A DNA stretch of 64,000 nucleotides from Alicyclobacillus sp. (GTDB taxonomy: Bacteria; Bacillota; Bacilli; Alicyclobacillales; Alicyclobacillaceae): contig JAIMBT010000001.1 in NCBI GenBank assembly GCA_023511295.1, positions 62,001 through 126,000 on the forward strand, written 5' to 3'. Positions 25,837 to 33,214 of this stretch are shown piece after piece (position 1 is the stretch's first letter; each line of letters opens with the position of its first letter). Below the pieces are notes generated by a model. That model was given only the letters and a program-made list of their open reading frames with translations. It was not told the origin of the DNA and searched no databases. The translations under genes and the position numbers were made by a program.

Positions 25837-26382
25837 TTACGACTGTCCCTCGAAGCTCGGGTCTGCATACGGATGGGCGACCCACCCTGACGGGTCAATG
25901 AACAGACGCACGGCGACGACCTGGCGTTCGTCCGTGAGGGTGAAGAAGTGGGGTTGGTTCTCGGGGACCGAGATGACATCGCCCGCCGTCAGGTGGACCT
26001 CAAAGTAACCGACGTCCTCGCCGCCCTTGATGATGAACACCCCACTGCCGGCGGTGATGGCGCGAACCTCGTCCTCGGTGTGCGTATGCACTTGCTCAAA
26101 CTTGCGCAGCAGGCTATCGAGGTCCGGCGTGGCGGAGGAGAGAGCAATCACGTCCCACTTGACGTAACCGCGGGTCTGCGCCAGGCGTTCGATGTCGTCC
26201 TTGAGGCTGTCGAGGATGGCCTCTTTATCTGCCTCCGTCAAGGTGAAGACGTTTTGCAAACGGGACGGCACTTTGTCCGTGTCCCAGTGCTCGTAATAGA
26301 CGTTGTTGGCCGTCAAAAAGTCGCGGACGGCAGCTTCCCCTTCAATCCGCTCGCCAGTGTTGCGGATGGTCACAAATGCCAT
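25837..26382 (-). CDS. mtnD: Acireductone dioxygenase
   Basis: Cupin enzyme of the methionine salvage pathway, 181 residues. It converts acireductone (1,2-dihydroxy-5-methylthiopentene-3-one) and O2 to 2-oxo-4-methylthiobutyrate and formate with Fe(II), or in an off-pathway reaction with Ni(II). The ATG at 26382 follows AAAAGGGGG. The metal-binding cupin motif is visible as EQVHTHTEDEVRAI (two His and Glu) with the last His in ENQPHFFTL. It is divergent from mtnW-mtnX-mtnB with about 250 bases between and forms a unit with the aminotransferase gene. Confidence 0.94.
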   Translation of the reverse strand: MAFVTIRNTGERIEGEAAVRDFLTANNVYYEHWDTDKVPSRLQNVFTLTEADKEAILDSLKDDIERLAQTRGYVKWDVIALSSATPDLDSLLRKFEQVHTHTEDEVRAITAGSGVFIIKGGEDVGYFEVHLTAGDVISVPENQPHFFTLTDERQVVAVRLFIDPSGWVAHPYADPSFEGQS

Positions 26383-26456
26383 ACGGCGTTTCCCCCTTTT
26401 GGGCGGGCGCTCCAAGGTCCACATCGGCGACGAAAAGCCGGTGCCGATGTGGTGAT

Positions 26457-26485
26457 TTGACAACCTCTACGCACCTTTGTATAGT
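26457..26485 (+). promoter_or_regulatory. Sigma-A promoter of mtnWXB
   Basis: TTGACA (26457-26462), 17-base spacer, TATAGT (26480-26485). Predicted transcript start is near 26492, leaving a leader of about 140 bases before mtnW. Confidence 0.8.
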
Positions 26486-26491
26486 AACACT

Positions 26492-26634
26492 AATTCACAG
26501 GCTCCCAACAATCAAGAGGGAGACACGGTACACGGGACACCCTGTTCCGGCTTGGGCGACCGTGCCGTCCGCCAACAGGCGACGGAGGGCGCAAGCCAGG
26601 TCCGAACGGTGTTCCTTTTTGTGGGGTGACGGGA
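26492..26634 (+). ncRNA. Structured, unassigned 5' leader of the mtnWXB operon
   Basis: The leader can form several stems: GGGACA/TGTTCC near 26538-26552, GGCTTG (near 26555) with CAAGCC (near 26592), and inside it CCGTCCGCC with GGCGACGG around AACA. It begins with AATCAAGAGGGAG, reminiscent of the first bases of the S-box (SAM-I) motif, but the other S-box consensus blocks are absent. It is not a T-box (no GGTGG-ACCGCG). A SAM- or thio-metabolite sensing element would make sense for this pathway, but the class is not recognised. Confidence 0.4.
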
Positions 26635-27849
26635 ATGACGGGGCACGTGGTGGCGACGTACCGCGTGGTCGACAGCGCCGCATCGCTCGGGAAGCGCGCA
26701 GAGGGGATTGCCGTCGGCTTGACGGTCGGTAGTTGGACAGACCTTCCAGCGGCGCGCCAGGATGCGGTTCGCGCCTACGCGGGCCGGGTCGAATCGATTC
26801 AGGTGCTAGAGGACGCGGGACCTGGCCGCGTGGTGGCGGACATCTCCATCGGATACCCTGCGGCCACCTTCACGGGAACGTTCGCGTCGTTGCTGACCAT
26901 CGTCTTCGGCAAGTTGTCGATGGACGGGGAGATTCGGCTGGTGGACCTGTCGCTGCCCGACCGATTTGCGAGTGGTTTCCCCGGGCCGAAGTTCGGAGCG
27001 GTCGGCGTCCGCCAGCGCACGGGAGTGGCGGACCGGCCGCTGTTGATGAGTATCTTCAAGGCTTGTGTGGGGCGGGACGTCGCGGACCTCACGGCGCACT
27101 TCCGGGCGCAGGCTGCCGGCGGCGCAGACCTCATCAAGGACGACGAGATCTTCTTCAATGAAGACTGCGCTCCTCCAGAGGCCCGGGTGCCTGCATTCGC
27201 GGAGGCGGCGCGCCAGGTGTACGAGGAGACCGGCCACCGCGCGCATTACGCGGTCAACCTGACGGGGCCGGTCTACGGTTTGCGCGAGCGAGCGAAGCGT
27301 CTCGCGGAACTCGGTGCCGATGCGTTGCTCTTCAACGCCATCCCGTACGGACTGGACGTGCTGCGCGAACTGGCTGAAGACCCGGACATCCAGGTACCTC
27401 TGCTCATCCACCCTGCGACATCGGGCGCTATCTACGCCGCCCCGCACCATGGCATGGCCGCGAACATCCTGCTCGGAGAGCTGTTGCGGTTGGCCGGGGG
27501 AGACATCGCCATCTACCCGTCTCCGTACGGAACGGTGACGCTCGACCGGGCGGAAGGGCTGAGACTGGTGGACGCCTTGCGGCGGCCGGGACCGCACAGG
27601 GCCGTGCTACCGGCGCCGTCTGCCGGCATCTTTCCAGGCCTGGTTCCGCGACTTGTCGAGGACCTCGGAGTGGACTGTGTGGTGAACGCTGGCGGGGCGA
27701 TTCACGGACATCCCGGCGGAGCCACGGCGGGGGCTGCGGCGTTCCGGTCGGCGATTGCTGCGGTCGTCGCGGGCCAGGACTTGGCGGATGCGGCGCAGGC
27801 CAGCGAACCACTCGCTGTCGCTCTTGAGAAATGGGGGCGCGGTGTGTGA
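26635..27849 (+). CDS. mtnW: 2,3-diketo-5-methylthiopentyl-1-phosphate enolase (RuBisCO-like protein)
   Basis: RuBisCO-like protein of the methionine salvage pathway, 404 residues from ATG 26635 (GGGGTG 6 bases upstream; a GTG at 26626 is possible). It enolises 2,3-diketo-5-methylthiopentyl-1-phosphate. The active-site element GGADLIKDDEIFF keeps the Lys to be carbamylated and the two magnesium-binding acids of the RuBisCO superfamily. Other conserved parts are FPGPKFGAVGVRQ and INAGGAIHGHPGGATAG-like VVNAGGAIHGHPGG. First gene of mtnW-mtnX-mtnB; its stop overlaps the next start. Confidence 0.93.
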   Translation: MTGHVVATYRVVDSAASLGKRAEGIAVGLTVGSWTDLPAARQDAVRAYAGRVESIQVLEDAGPGRVVADISIGYPAATFTGTFASLLTIVFGKLSMDGEIRLVDLSLPDRFASGFPGPKFGAVGVRQRTGVADRPLLMSIFKACVGRDVADLTAHFRAQAAGGADLIKDDEIFFNEDCAPPEARVPAFAEAARQVYEETGHRAHYAVNLTGPVYGLRERAKRLAELGADALLFNAIPYGLDVLRELAEDPDIQVPLLIHPATSGAIYAAPHHGMAANILLGELLRLAGGDIAIYPSPYGTVTLDRAEGLRLVDALRRPGPHRAVLPAPSAGIFPGLVPRLVEDLGVDCVVNAGGAIHGHPGGATAGAAAFRSAIAAVVAGQDLADAAQASEPLAVALEKWGRGV

Positions 27850-28568
27850 CGAAAGCACCAGTTGGGGTGTTCTGCGACTTCGACGGCACCATCTCGGAGA
27901 GCGACCTCATCGTATCCATCGGCGAGGTCTTCGGCGGAGAGCCGGCGAGGGCTCTGATTCGCCGCGTGCAGACCGGGGACCTCACGGTGCGCCAAGGTGT
28001 CGAGGCGCTGTTCCGGTTGATTCCGTCCCACCGGTTTCCCGAGGTGGTGCAGTACGCGCGTTCGCGCACGTGCATTCGGCCAGGGTTTGCCGATTTCGTG
28101 GAGGACGTGCGTCGGCGGGGTTGGCGCTTTGCCGTTGTCAGCGGCGGCTTCGACTTCTTCGTGGAGCCCGCGTTGGCACCGTTCTTGGCTGGGTCGGCCG
28201 ACCGACCCGGTTCATCTGTGGACGTGTACTGTAACCGGATTCGCACGGATGGTCCGTTCCTGCAAGTCGTCTGGGCCGTTCCCTGCGACGAGGATTGCGA
28301 CGGGGCGTGCGGGCTCTGCAAGCCGACGGTGATGCGGCGGTACGATGGCCTGGTGGAACGGCGAGTGGTCGTCGGCGACGGTGTGACAGATATCAAGGCG
28401 GCGCGGCTGGCAGACCTGGTGATGGCGCGCGCATCGCTCCTGACCGCGTGCGTCGCCGAGGGCCTGCCGCACCGACCGTTTACGACGTTTACCCACATGG
28501 GCGACCGGATTGCGGACGCGCTAGGGTTCGGTTTGGGACCGGGAAGGGCGGGGTTCACGGATGTCTGA
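27846..28568 (+). CDS. mtnX: 2-hydroxy-3-keto-5-methylthiopentenyl-1-phosphate phosphatase
   Basis: HAD-superfamily phosphatase, 240 residues; GTG at 27846 overlaps the mtnW stop in the pattern GTGA. HAD motif I is VFCDFDGTISESD, motif II VVSGGFDFFV, and motif IV VVGDGVTDIKAA. Removes phosphate from the MtnW product to give acireductone, the substrate of MtnD. A Cys cluster CDEDCDGACGLCK in the middle is typical of MtnX and probably binds a metal. Confidence 0.92.
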   Translation: MTKAPVGVFCDFDGTISESDLIVSIGEVFGGEPARALIRRVQTGDLTVRQGVEALFRLIPSHRFPEVVQYARSRTCIRPGFADFVEDVRRRGWRFAVVSGGFDFFVEPALAPFLAGSADRPGSSVDVYCNRIRTDGPFLQVVWAVPCDEDCDGACGLCKPTVMRRYDGLVERRVVVGDGVTDIKAARLADLVMARASLLTACVAEGLPHRPFTTFTHMGDRIADALGFGLGPGRAGFTDV

Positions 28569-29187
28569 GCAAGTGGCAGTGGCGAAAGCGCAGGTCGTGG
28601 AGTTGGCGGATCGGTTCGCGCGAAAGGGCTGGCTCCCAGCGACGAGCGGCAACCTCAGTGTACGAGTCAGCGGGACCACGGACTTCTGCGTGACCCGCAG
28701 TGGCGCCGACAAACAGCGCTTGGCGACGGCGGACGTGCTGTGGCTGGACGCTTCTGGCCAACCCCGTGAAGCGACGGCATATCGCCCGTCCGCCGAGACC
28801 GTCGTGCATCAGCGACTGTATGCAGCGCTGGACTGCGGCGCCATTGTGCATGTACACACGGTGTTCAACAACCTCGCCTCAGAGCTGTGGTTCCAGCGCG
28901 GGGGCGTGGATCTGGCAGAACACGAGCTGCTGAAGGCGCTCGGGCACTGGCGGGAGGGTGCGCGTATCCGCGTCCCGATTGTCGAGAACTACGCAGATCT
29001 CGACCGGCTGGCGGAGGCCGTCTGTTCGGCCGTCACCGACGGTTGTCCGGCCGTGCTGGTGCGCAACCACGGAATCTACGCATGGGGTGCCGATGGGATG
29101 GCTGCAGTGCGTCACCTCGAAGCGTTCGAATTCCTGTTTGAGTACCGGTGTCGATTGGCGCAGTTTCGAGGAGAATTTTGCGGTTGA
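28561..29187 (+). CDS. mtnB: Methylthioribulose-1-phosphate dehydratase
   Basis: Class II aldolase-fold enzyme, 208 residues, overlapping mtnX by 8 bases. It dehydrates methylthioribulose-1-phosphate to diketo-methylthiopentyl phosphate, the MtnW substrate. Motifs: WLPATSGNLSVRV near the start, CGAIVHVHTVFNN with the zinc-binding HVH, and LVRNHGIYAWG with the third His. The upstream enzymes MtnN, MtnK and MtnA are not in the window. Confidence 0.93.
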   Translation: MSEQVAVAKAQVVELADRFARKGWLPATSGNLSVRVSGTTDFCVTRSGADKQRLATADVLWLDASGQPREATAYRPSAETVVHQRLYAALDCGAIVHVHTVFNNLASELWFQRGGVDLAEHELLKALGHWREGARIRVPIVENYADLDRLAEAVCSAVTDGCPAVLVRNHGIYAWGADGMAAVRHLEAFEFLFEYRCRLAQFRGEFCG

Positions 29188-29262
29188 TTGCCGCTCCGGC
29201 CTGCAGGAACGGGGCGGATCGTGTACACTTTTCACAGAACCAGGCGGTGGCAAGCTGACGAG

Positions 29263-29943
29263 ATGGAGGAGTTTACGATAGCGCCCTTGCGATTCAAGGT
29301 GAGCGGACGGGCCCTGTTTCGGGCCTTGGGTGGGTATCGCACCGTGGTGGTCTACGGGTTTGTGGTGGCGCTCGCGGTATGGGTGCTGTACCTAGACCGG
29401 ACCGGTGTCATCACTCAGGTGGTCCGCTCCTGGGGAACGGCCGGGATTGCGCTGGCCATCTTGTTGATGCTCCTGCTTTGCCTCACCCCCATCCCATCGG
29501 AAGGCTTGCTCGTCATCTACATGAAAGTCTACGGCGTCTGGTGGGGCGTGTTCTACTCCTGGATAGGCGCCGTCGGCAGTGCATTGCTCATCTTTCCGAT
29601 TGCGCGCCGCTACGGGCAGGCGGTGATGCGCCGTTTTGTAACCGAAGACACGTTCTCCGAGATTGACCAGTGGGTGCAGTCGAAAGGCACCGGTGGCCTG
29701 CTGGTGGCGCGATTGCTCCCCGTTCCGGGCTTCGCCATCAACTACGTCGCGGGCGTGCTGCCCTCCATTCGCCTCTGGTCTTACACGTGGACCGCCGCCG
29801 TGTCGATGGTCCCGTACTACATCGCAGCCTCTCTGGTGTTCCTTGGCATTACAACACGATTGACCTCAATTCTGGTGGTTGGCGCCATCGCACTGGCTGT
29901 GCTGTGGGCCGCCGGCTACTGGTTTCGCCGGAGGTACAAGTGA
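29263..29943 (+). CDS. VTT/DedA-like (TVP38/TMEM64) membrane protein
   Basis: Integral membrane protein of the VTT (SNARE-associated/DedA/TVP38) family, about 226 residues. It contains the family core TPIPSEGLLVIYMKVYGVWWG, GAVGSALLIFPIARRYG and VARLLPVPGFAINYVAGVLP, with 5-6 hydrophobic segments. Members are scramblase/flippase-like lipid transporters. Start uncertain: ATG 29263 lacks a strong ribosome site, while GGAGGA at 29266-29271 would suit a start near 29278, where only an ATA codon is available. Followed 12 bases later by a YkoP-like gene and then a glycolipid-type glycosyltransferase, suggesting an envelope lipid role. Confidence 0.85.
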   Translation: MEEFTIAPLRFKVSGRALFRALGGYRTVVVYGFVVALAVWVLYLDRTGVITQVVRSWGTAGIALAILLMLLLCLTPIPSEGLLVIYMKVYGVWWGVFYSWIGAVGSALLIFPIARRYGQAVMRRFVTEDTFSEIDQWVQSKGTGGLLVARLLPVPGFAINYVAGVLPSIRLWSYTWTAAVSMVPYYIAASLVFLGITTRLTSILVVGAIALAVLWAAGYWFRRRYK

Positions 29944-29955
29944 GGGGGTGACGAG

Positions 29956-30531
29956 ATGAACCGCACATTCCGCCGGATGTGGATGGCGTGGGAAGCCGTC
30001 TTCCGCAAGCTCGCGCACCTTGAGACCATCGGAGACGACCGCGAATACCTCTTTTACGTAGCCAAGCACCGATACATCGGCAAACCGTTTCAAGTCGACG
30101 GGGTGGATGTCCGCCGGTTTGACCCCGTGATTGAGATCCACATGAACAACGACCTGCTGGCGAAGGTGTTGAACGAGGAGCAGAGCTCGATGCGCCTCGG
30201 CGTTCGGCTGTTGAACGAGGCGAAGCAGTCGCTGCCGGCGCTGGCCCGGCATGTGAGTGGCCCCGAATTTGCCCGCGAACAGGTGCTGTACGGCGCGACA
30301 TTCATCCATCGCAGCGTGGAGCGGTTCGGCTGGACGTCGTTCCCCATCCGTCAGCAGTGGATCTCCACCTACTTCACCCGCTATCTGCAGATTGTATTCA
30401 AGGTCGTCAATCCACACGCGGCCAGCATCCTGCAGACGCACGCCGAAGACTTCGTGCCCCGCGTGGTCGCCATCTCGAAGGCGAAGTTGTTGGCCCGTTA
30501 CGCGGTACGTGAGGCGGCGGACCCGCAGTGA
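29956..30531 (+). CDS. YkoP-like conserved protein of unknown function
   Basis: 191-residue soluble protein; GAGGGGGTGACGAG precedes the ATG. No catalytic motif is recognised. Conserved-looking parts are LEYLFYVAKHRYIGKP-like REYLFYVAKHRYIGKPF, VIEIHMNNDLLAKVL and VNPHAASILQ. It resembles the Bacillus YkoP family, which also lies beside glycosyltransferase genes; this is from memory of the family. Its stop overlaps the following glycosyltransferase start (GTGA), so the two proteins are likely made together. Function unknown. Confidence 0.75.
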   Translation: MNRTFRRMWMAWEAVFRKLAHLETIGDDREYLFYVAKHRYIGKPFQVDGVDVRRFDPVIEIHMNNDLLAKVLNEEQSSMRLGVRLLNEAKQSLPALARHVSGPEFAREQVLYGATFIHRSVERFGWTSFPIRQQWISTYFTRYLQIVFKVVNPHAASILQTHAEDFVPRVVAISKAKLLARYAVREAADPQ

Positions 30532-31673
30532 GGCTGCGACAGGACGGCGACTCGGCTCGCGTCTTGCTTTGCACCGCTCACTTTGGGGATGGACACCAGC
30601 AGGTGGCCGCCGCGCTGACGGCCGCTTACGAGGCAGAAGGCTGCGCGGTTCAGGTTGTGGACTGTCTGCGCTCCGCGCATCCCCAGCTGTCTCGCTGGAG
30701 TGAGACCACGTTCCATCTTCTCACGCAACACGCGCCGGTTGTATACGGATGGAGTCACAACTGGACCCGCCGCATCCCCAACGACCACTGGTTCTGGGCC
30801 TCCCTGGCCCACGGCGCGGCAGAGGCAGCGGCGAAGGCGGTTCAGTCGTTCCGGCCGCACATCGTGTTGCAACTCTTTCCGGACCAAACCCTGCGCGGGC
30901 CGTTTGCGCCGTGGCGCCCGCAGGTTACCGGGATGGTGTTGACGGATTTCAGCCTGCACGCGCGCTGGTTTTGCCCGGGTGTGGATGTGTACTACCTGCC
31001 GCACGACAGCCTGCTGTCTTCCGCGCGCCGATTTGTGAGAGACCGGCGCCGTGCATCGTTCCGGGCAACGGGCATTCCCCTGCGTCGCCAATTCGAGACA
31101 TCTGCATCGGACGTGTCGCGCCCAGATACAGCTCCCCGCACCCGCGTGGTGATTGCCACCGGCGGTCGGGGCGTGTTTCCGCATCTGGATGACGTCCTCG
31201 AGCGCATTCTGGAAGCAGACGCCACATGGGCCGTTGAGGTCCTGTGCGGCCGCAACGAGGCCATGCGTGTACGCGTAGAGGACTTTGCGCAGGCATGGCG
31301 GGCGGGTGCGGCGGCAGATCGCGTGAAGGCGATCCCGTTTGTCGAACGGGTGGTGGATCACCTGCGACAAGCGCGGTTTGCGGTCGTGAAACCGGGCGGT
31401 GTCACCGTCGCGGAGTGTCTCGCCAGCGCCTGTCCGATGGTGTTTTGGCAAGCGGCGGCGGGGCAGGAGCGGGACAACGCGGCGTTTGTCGAGCGGATGG
31501 GTGCCGGCTGGATGGCGGACGACATCGCAGGACTGGAACGTGCGCTGGCGCGGCTGGCGCAACAGGAGGTAGCGCTGGAGGCCAGCCGGACCGCGGCCTG
31601 GTTGGGACGGCCAGATGCGACCGCCCGGCTGGTGGCCGACACCCTGGGGCGCCTGGCGGCGGATCGAACGTGA
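30528..31673 (+). CDS. Glycosyltransferase of the MGDG synthase/UgtP-like family
   Basis: GT-B fold glycosyltransferase, 381 residues, GTG start overlapping the previous stop. The N-terminal acceptor-binding domain shows VLLCTAHFGDGHQQVAAAL, typical of MGDG-synthase/diacylglycerol glucosyltransferases, and MVLTDFSLHARWF (the H/W element seen in UgtP/MurG relatives). The C-terminal domain binds the sugar nucleotide with FAVVKPGGVTVAECLASACP. It probably glycosylates a lipid in the membrane. Last gene of the VTT-YkoP-GT unit. Confidence 0.85.
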   Translation: MRLRQDGDSARVLLCTAHFGDGHQQVAAALTAAYEAEGCAVQVVDCLRSAHPQLSRWSETTFHLLTQHAPVVYGWSHNWTRRIPNDHWFWASLAHGAAEAAAKAVQSFRPHIVLQLFPDQTLRGPFAPWRPQVTGMVLTDFSLHARWFCPGVDVYYLPHDSLLSSARRFVRDRRRASFRATGIPLRRQFETSASDVSRPDTAPRTRVVIATGGRGVFPHLDDVLERILEADATWAVEVLCGRNEAMRVRVEDFAQAWRAGAAADRVKAIPFVERVVDHLRQARFAVVKPGGVTVAECLASACPMVFWQAAAGQERDNAAFVERMGAGWMADDIAGLERALARLAQQEVALEASRTAAWLGRPDATARLVADTLGRLAADRT

Positions 31674-31710
31674 CCGCCGCCACGGTGTCTGGCGCCTCCT
31701 CCCAGGTCCA

Positions 31711-31752
31711 CACCAAGATGGAAGGTGTCAGGGCGTTGTTCCGGTCTTGGTG
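31711..31752. terminator. Possible hairpin between convergent genes
   Basis: CACCAAGA (31711-31718) and TCTTGGTG (31745-31752) are complementary across a 26-base loop, at the convergent ends of the glycosyltransferase and the S53 protease. No T run; weak evidence for termination. Confidence 0.35.
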
Positions 31753-31753
31753 A

Positions 31754-32926
31754 TCACGGTGCGGCGATGAGGGATTGCACCAACTGGTTGAACTTCGGCG
31801 TGCCGATCCCGGTGACCAGGTCATAGCCGGGTTCAGCAGGGTTGCCGTTACTGCCACTCGTGATGTCGTGGTAGTTATTGGTATAGCCGCTGCTGTTCGT
31901 GGTCCCGGCCACACTGTACAGCTGATTGAGCACCTGGGAACTGGACAAAGGTCCGGCACTGCCGCGGCCTTGGTCAGCAAGCGCGATGAGTGCTGCCCAA
32001 CTCGGCGCACCGACACTCGTACCGCCGACTTCGAACCACCCAGCTTGCCCCTGGTCGCGCGTGCTGTCGTAGACGGCGACACCGGTGTTGGGGTCTGCAT
32101 CCCAAGCGATATCTGGAACGCCTCTCTGGGTGCCGACCACGGACGTCCACGCGTCTTGGTAGCTCGGAGTGGATTCGTACGCACTCAGATCTCCCCCCGA
32201 ACTGGACCAGGCCGACTCGCTTTCCCAGGTGCCACTGGATGTCGTCGTCAATGAGGTTCCACCGACGGATACGACGTAGGGCGATACGGCTGGCCACTCG
32301 GCTTGGGCGCCGCTGTCTCCCGCGGACGCGGTGTAGACCACACCCGTGTGGTTGAAGTGACTGTCATCACTCGTTTCAGAAGAGAACTCCGACCCGCCCC
32401 AACTGTTCGACACAACTTGGGCTCCATGCGCGGTGGCATAGTCGATGGCGGAGAGGAGGTCCGATGTGGACGCGGACTTGGCCACGACCAACAGGATGGT
32501 TGCACCGGGGGCGAGCGCGTGCGCCCATTCGACGTCGAGCGACGTCTCGAGGGCCCAGCCCCCGTCGCTCTTCGAAGGCTTACCGGACGGATACGCAATC
32601 TGCACCGTCGTCTGAGGCAGGCCGAATTGAGCGTCGAAGGTGTTCAGGTCGCTCTGAATGGTGGGACTGCCATAGGCGTCGACAATCGCAATGGTCTCTC
32701 CTTGCCCTGTCTGGCTCACCTGGTTCAAGCCGTACGCGGTTCGAATCTGCGACGGCTGGTAGCCATACTGGTACGTCGACGTTGCGTTGCCTTTGATGTG
32801 AATCGGCGGATGCGCCTCCCACACCGGTTTCCCGGCGAACGCGGTGGGCGTCAGAGCGACGCCCATGACGAGGACCGTCGAGCTTCCTGCAAGCCATGCC
32901 TTGCCCTTGTTCATCACCTTTTCCAT
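31754..32926 (-). CDS. Secreted S53 (sedolisin/kumamolisin-type) serine-carboxyl protease lacking a prodomain
   Basis: 390-residue sedolisin. ATG 32926 has GGGAGGT just upstream. A signal peptide is evident (MEKVMNKGKAWLAG, hydrophobic core, TAFAG). All catalytic elements are visible: Glu127 and Asp131 in ALETSLDVEW, oxyanion Asp204 in SAGDSGA and Ser304 in GGTSVGAPSW; the C-terminal calcium-site segment GYDLVTGIGTP is present. Related kumamolisins have a prodomain of about 190 residues that folds the enzyme and is cut off in acid; here mature catalytic sequence begins within 50 residues of the signal peptide. The family works at acidic pH, fitting an acidophile. Folding without a prodomain is unexplained. 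Confidence 0.9.
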   Translation of the reverse strand: MEKVMNKGKAWLAGSSTVLVMGVALTPTAFAGKPVWEAHPPIHIKGNATSTYQYGYQPSQIRTAYGLNQVSQTGQGETIAIVDAYGSPTIQSDLNTFDAQFGLPQTTVQIAYPSGKPSKSDGGWALETSLDVEWAHALAPGATILLVVAKSASTSDLLSAIDYATAHGAQVVSNSWGGSEFSSETSDDSHFNHTGVVYTASAGDSGAQAEWPAVSPYVVSVGGTSLTTTSSGTWESESAWSSSGGDLSAYESTPSYQDAWTSVVGTQRGVPDIAWDADPNTGVAVYDSTRDQGQAGWFEVGGTSVGAPSWAALIALADQGRGSAGPLSSSQVLNQLYSVAGTTNSSGYTNNYHDITSGSNGNPAEPGYDLVTGIGTPKFNQLVQSLIAAP

Positions 32927-32951
32927 CCGACCTCCCGGTGAAGACGTATGG

Positions 32952-33007
32952 TGCTGTCTGCGAAGCATTCGTTCGCCGCGATGACCGGCGATGCTGCACA
33001 GACAGCA
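32952..33007. repeat. Inverted repeat upstream of the S53 protease
   Basis: TGCTGTCTG (32952-32960) and CAGACAGCA (32999-33007) are perfectly complementary, separated by 38 bases that themselves hold short complementary pieces. It lies in the divergent gap between the S53 and S9 peptidase genes and could form a leader hairpin for the protease transcript. Role unknown. Confidence 0.45.
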
Positions 33008-33214
33008 AACAGTATGTCGTCCGCGCGCGAATCATGACGGCGAGGCCCGTCCTTCGTCGAACGCGCATGACACGGCTCTGCCAAGGCCACAACCGTTGCG
33101 GCGTGCGCCCTGCTGCCTTCCAATTCAGAAAAAAGACTGGCCGTCTGTGCGGCCATACGGTAGGCTGGAACTGTACGCTTGCACAGACCGTATGGTCGAA
33201 GGAGGCACGGCCAG

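Noticed and set aside
26500-26625. S-box (SAM-I) riboswitch upstream of mtnW
   Set aside because: Only the first bases (ATCAAGAG) match; the later S-box consensus blocks are absent, so only an unassigned leader is reported.
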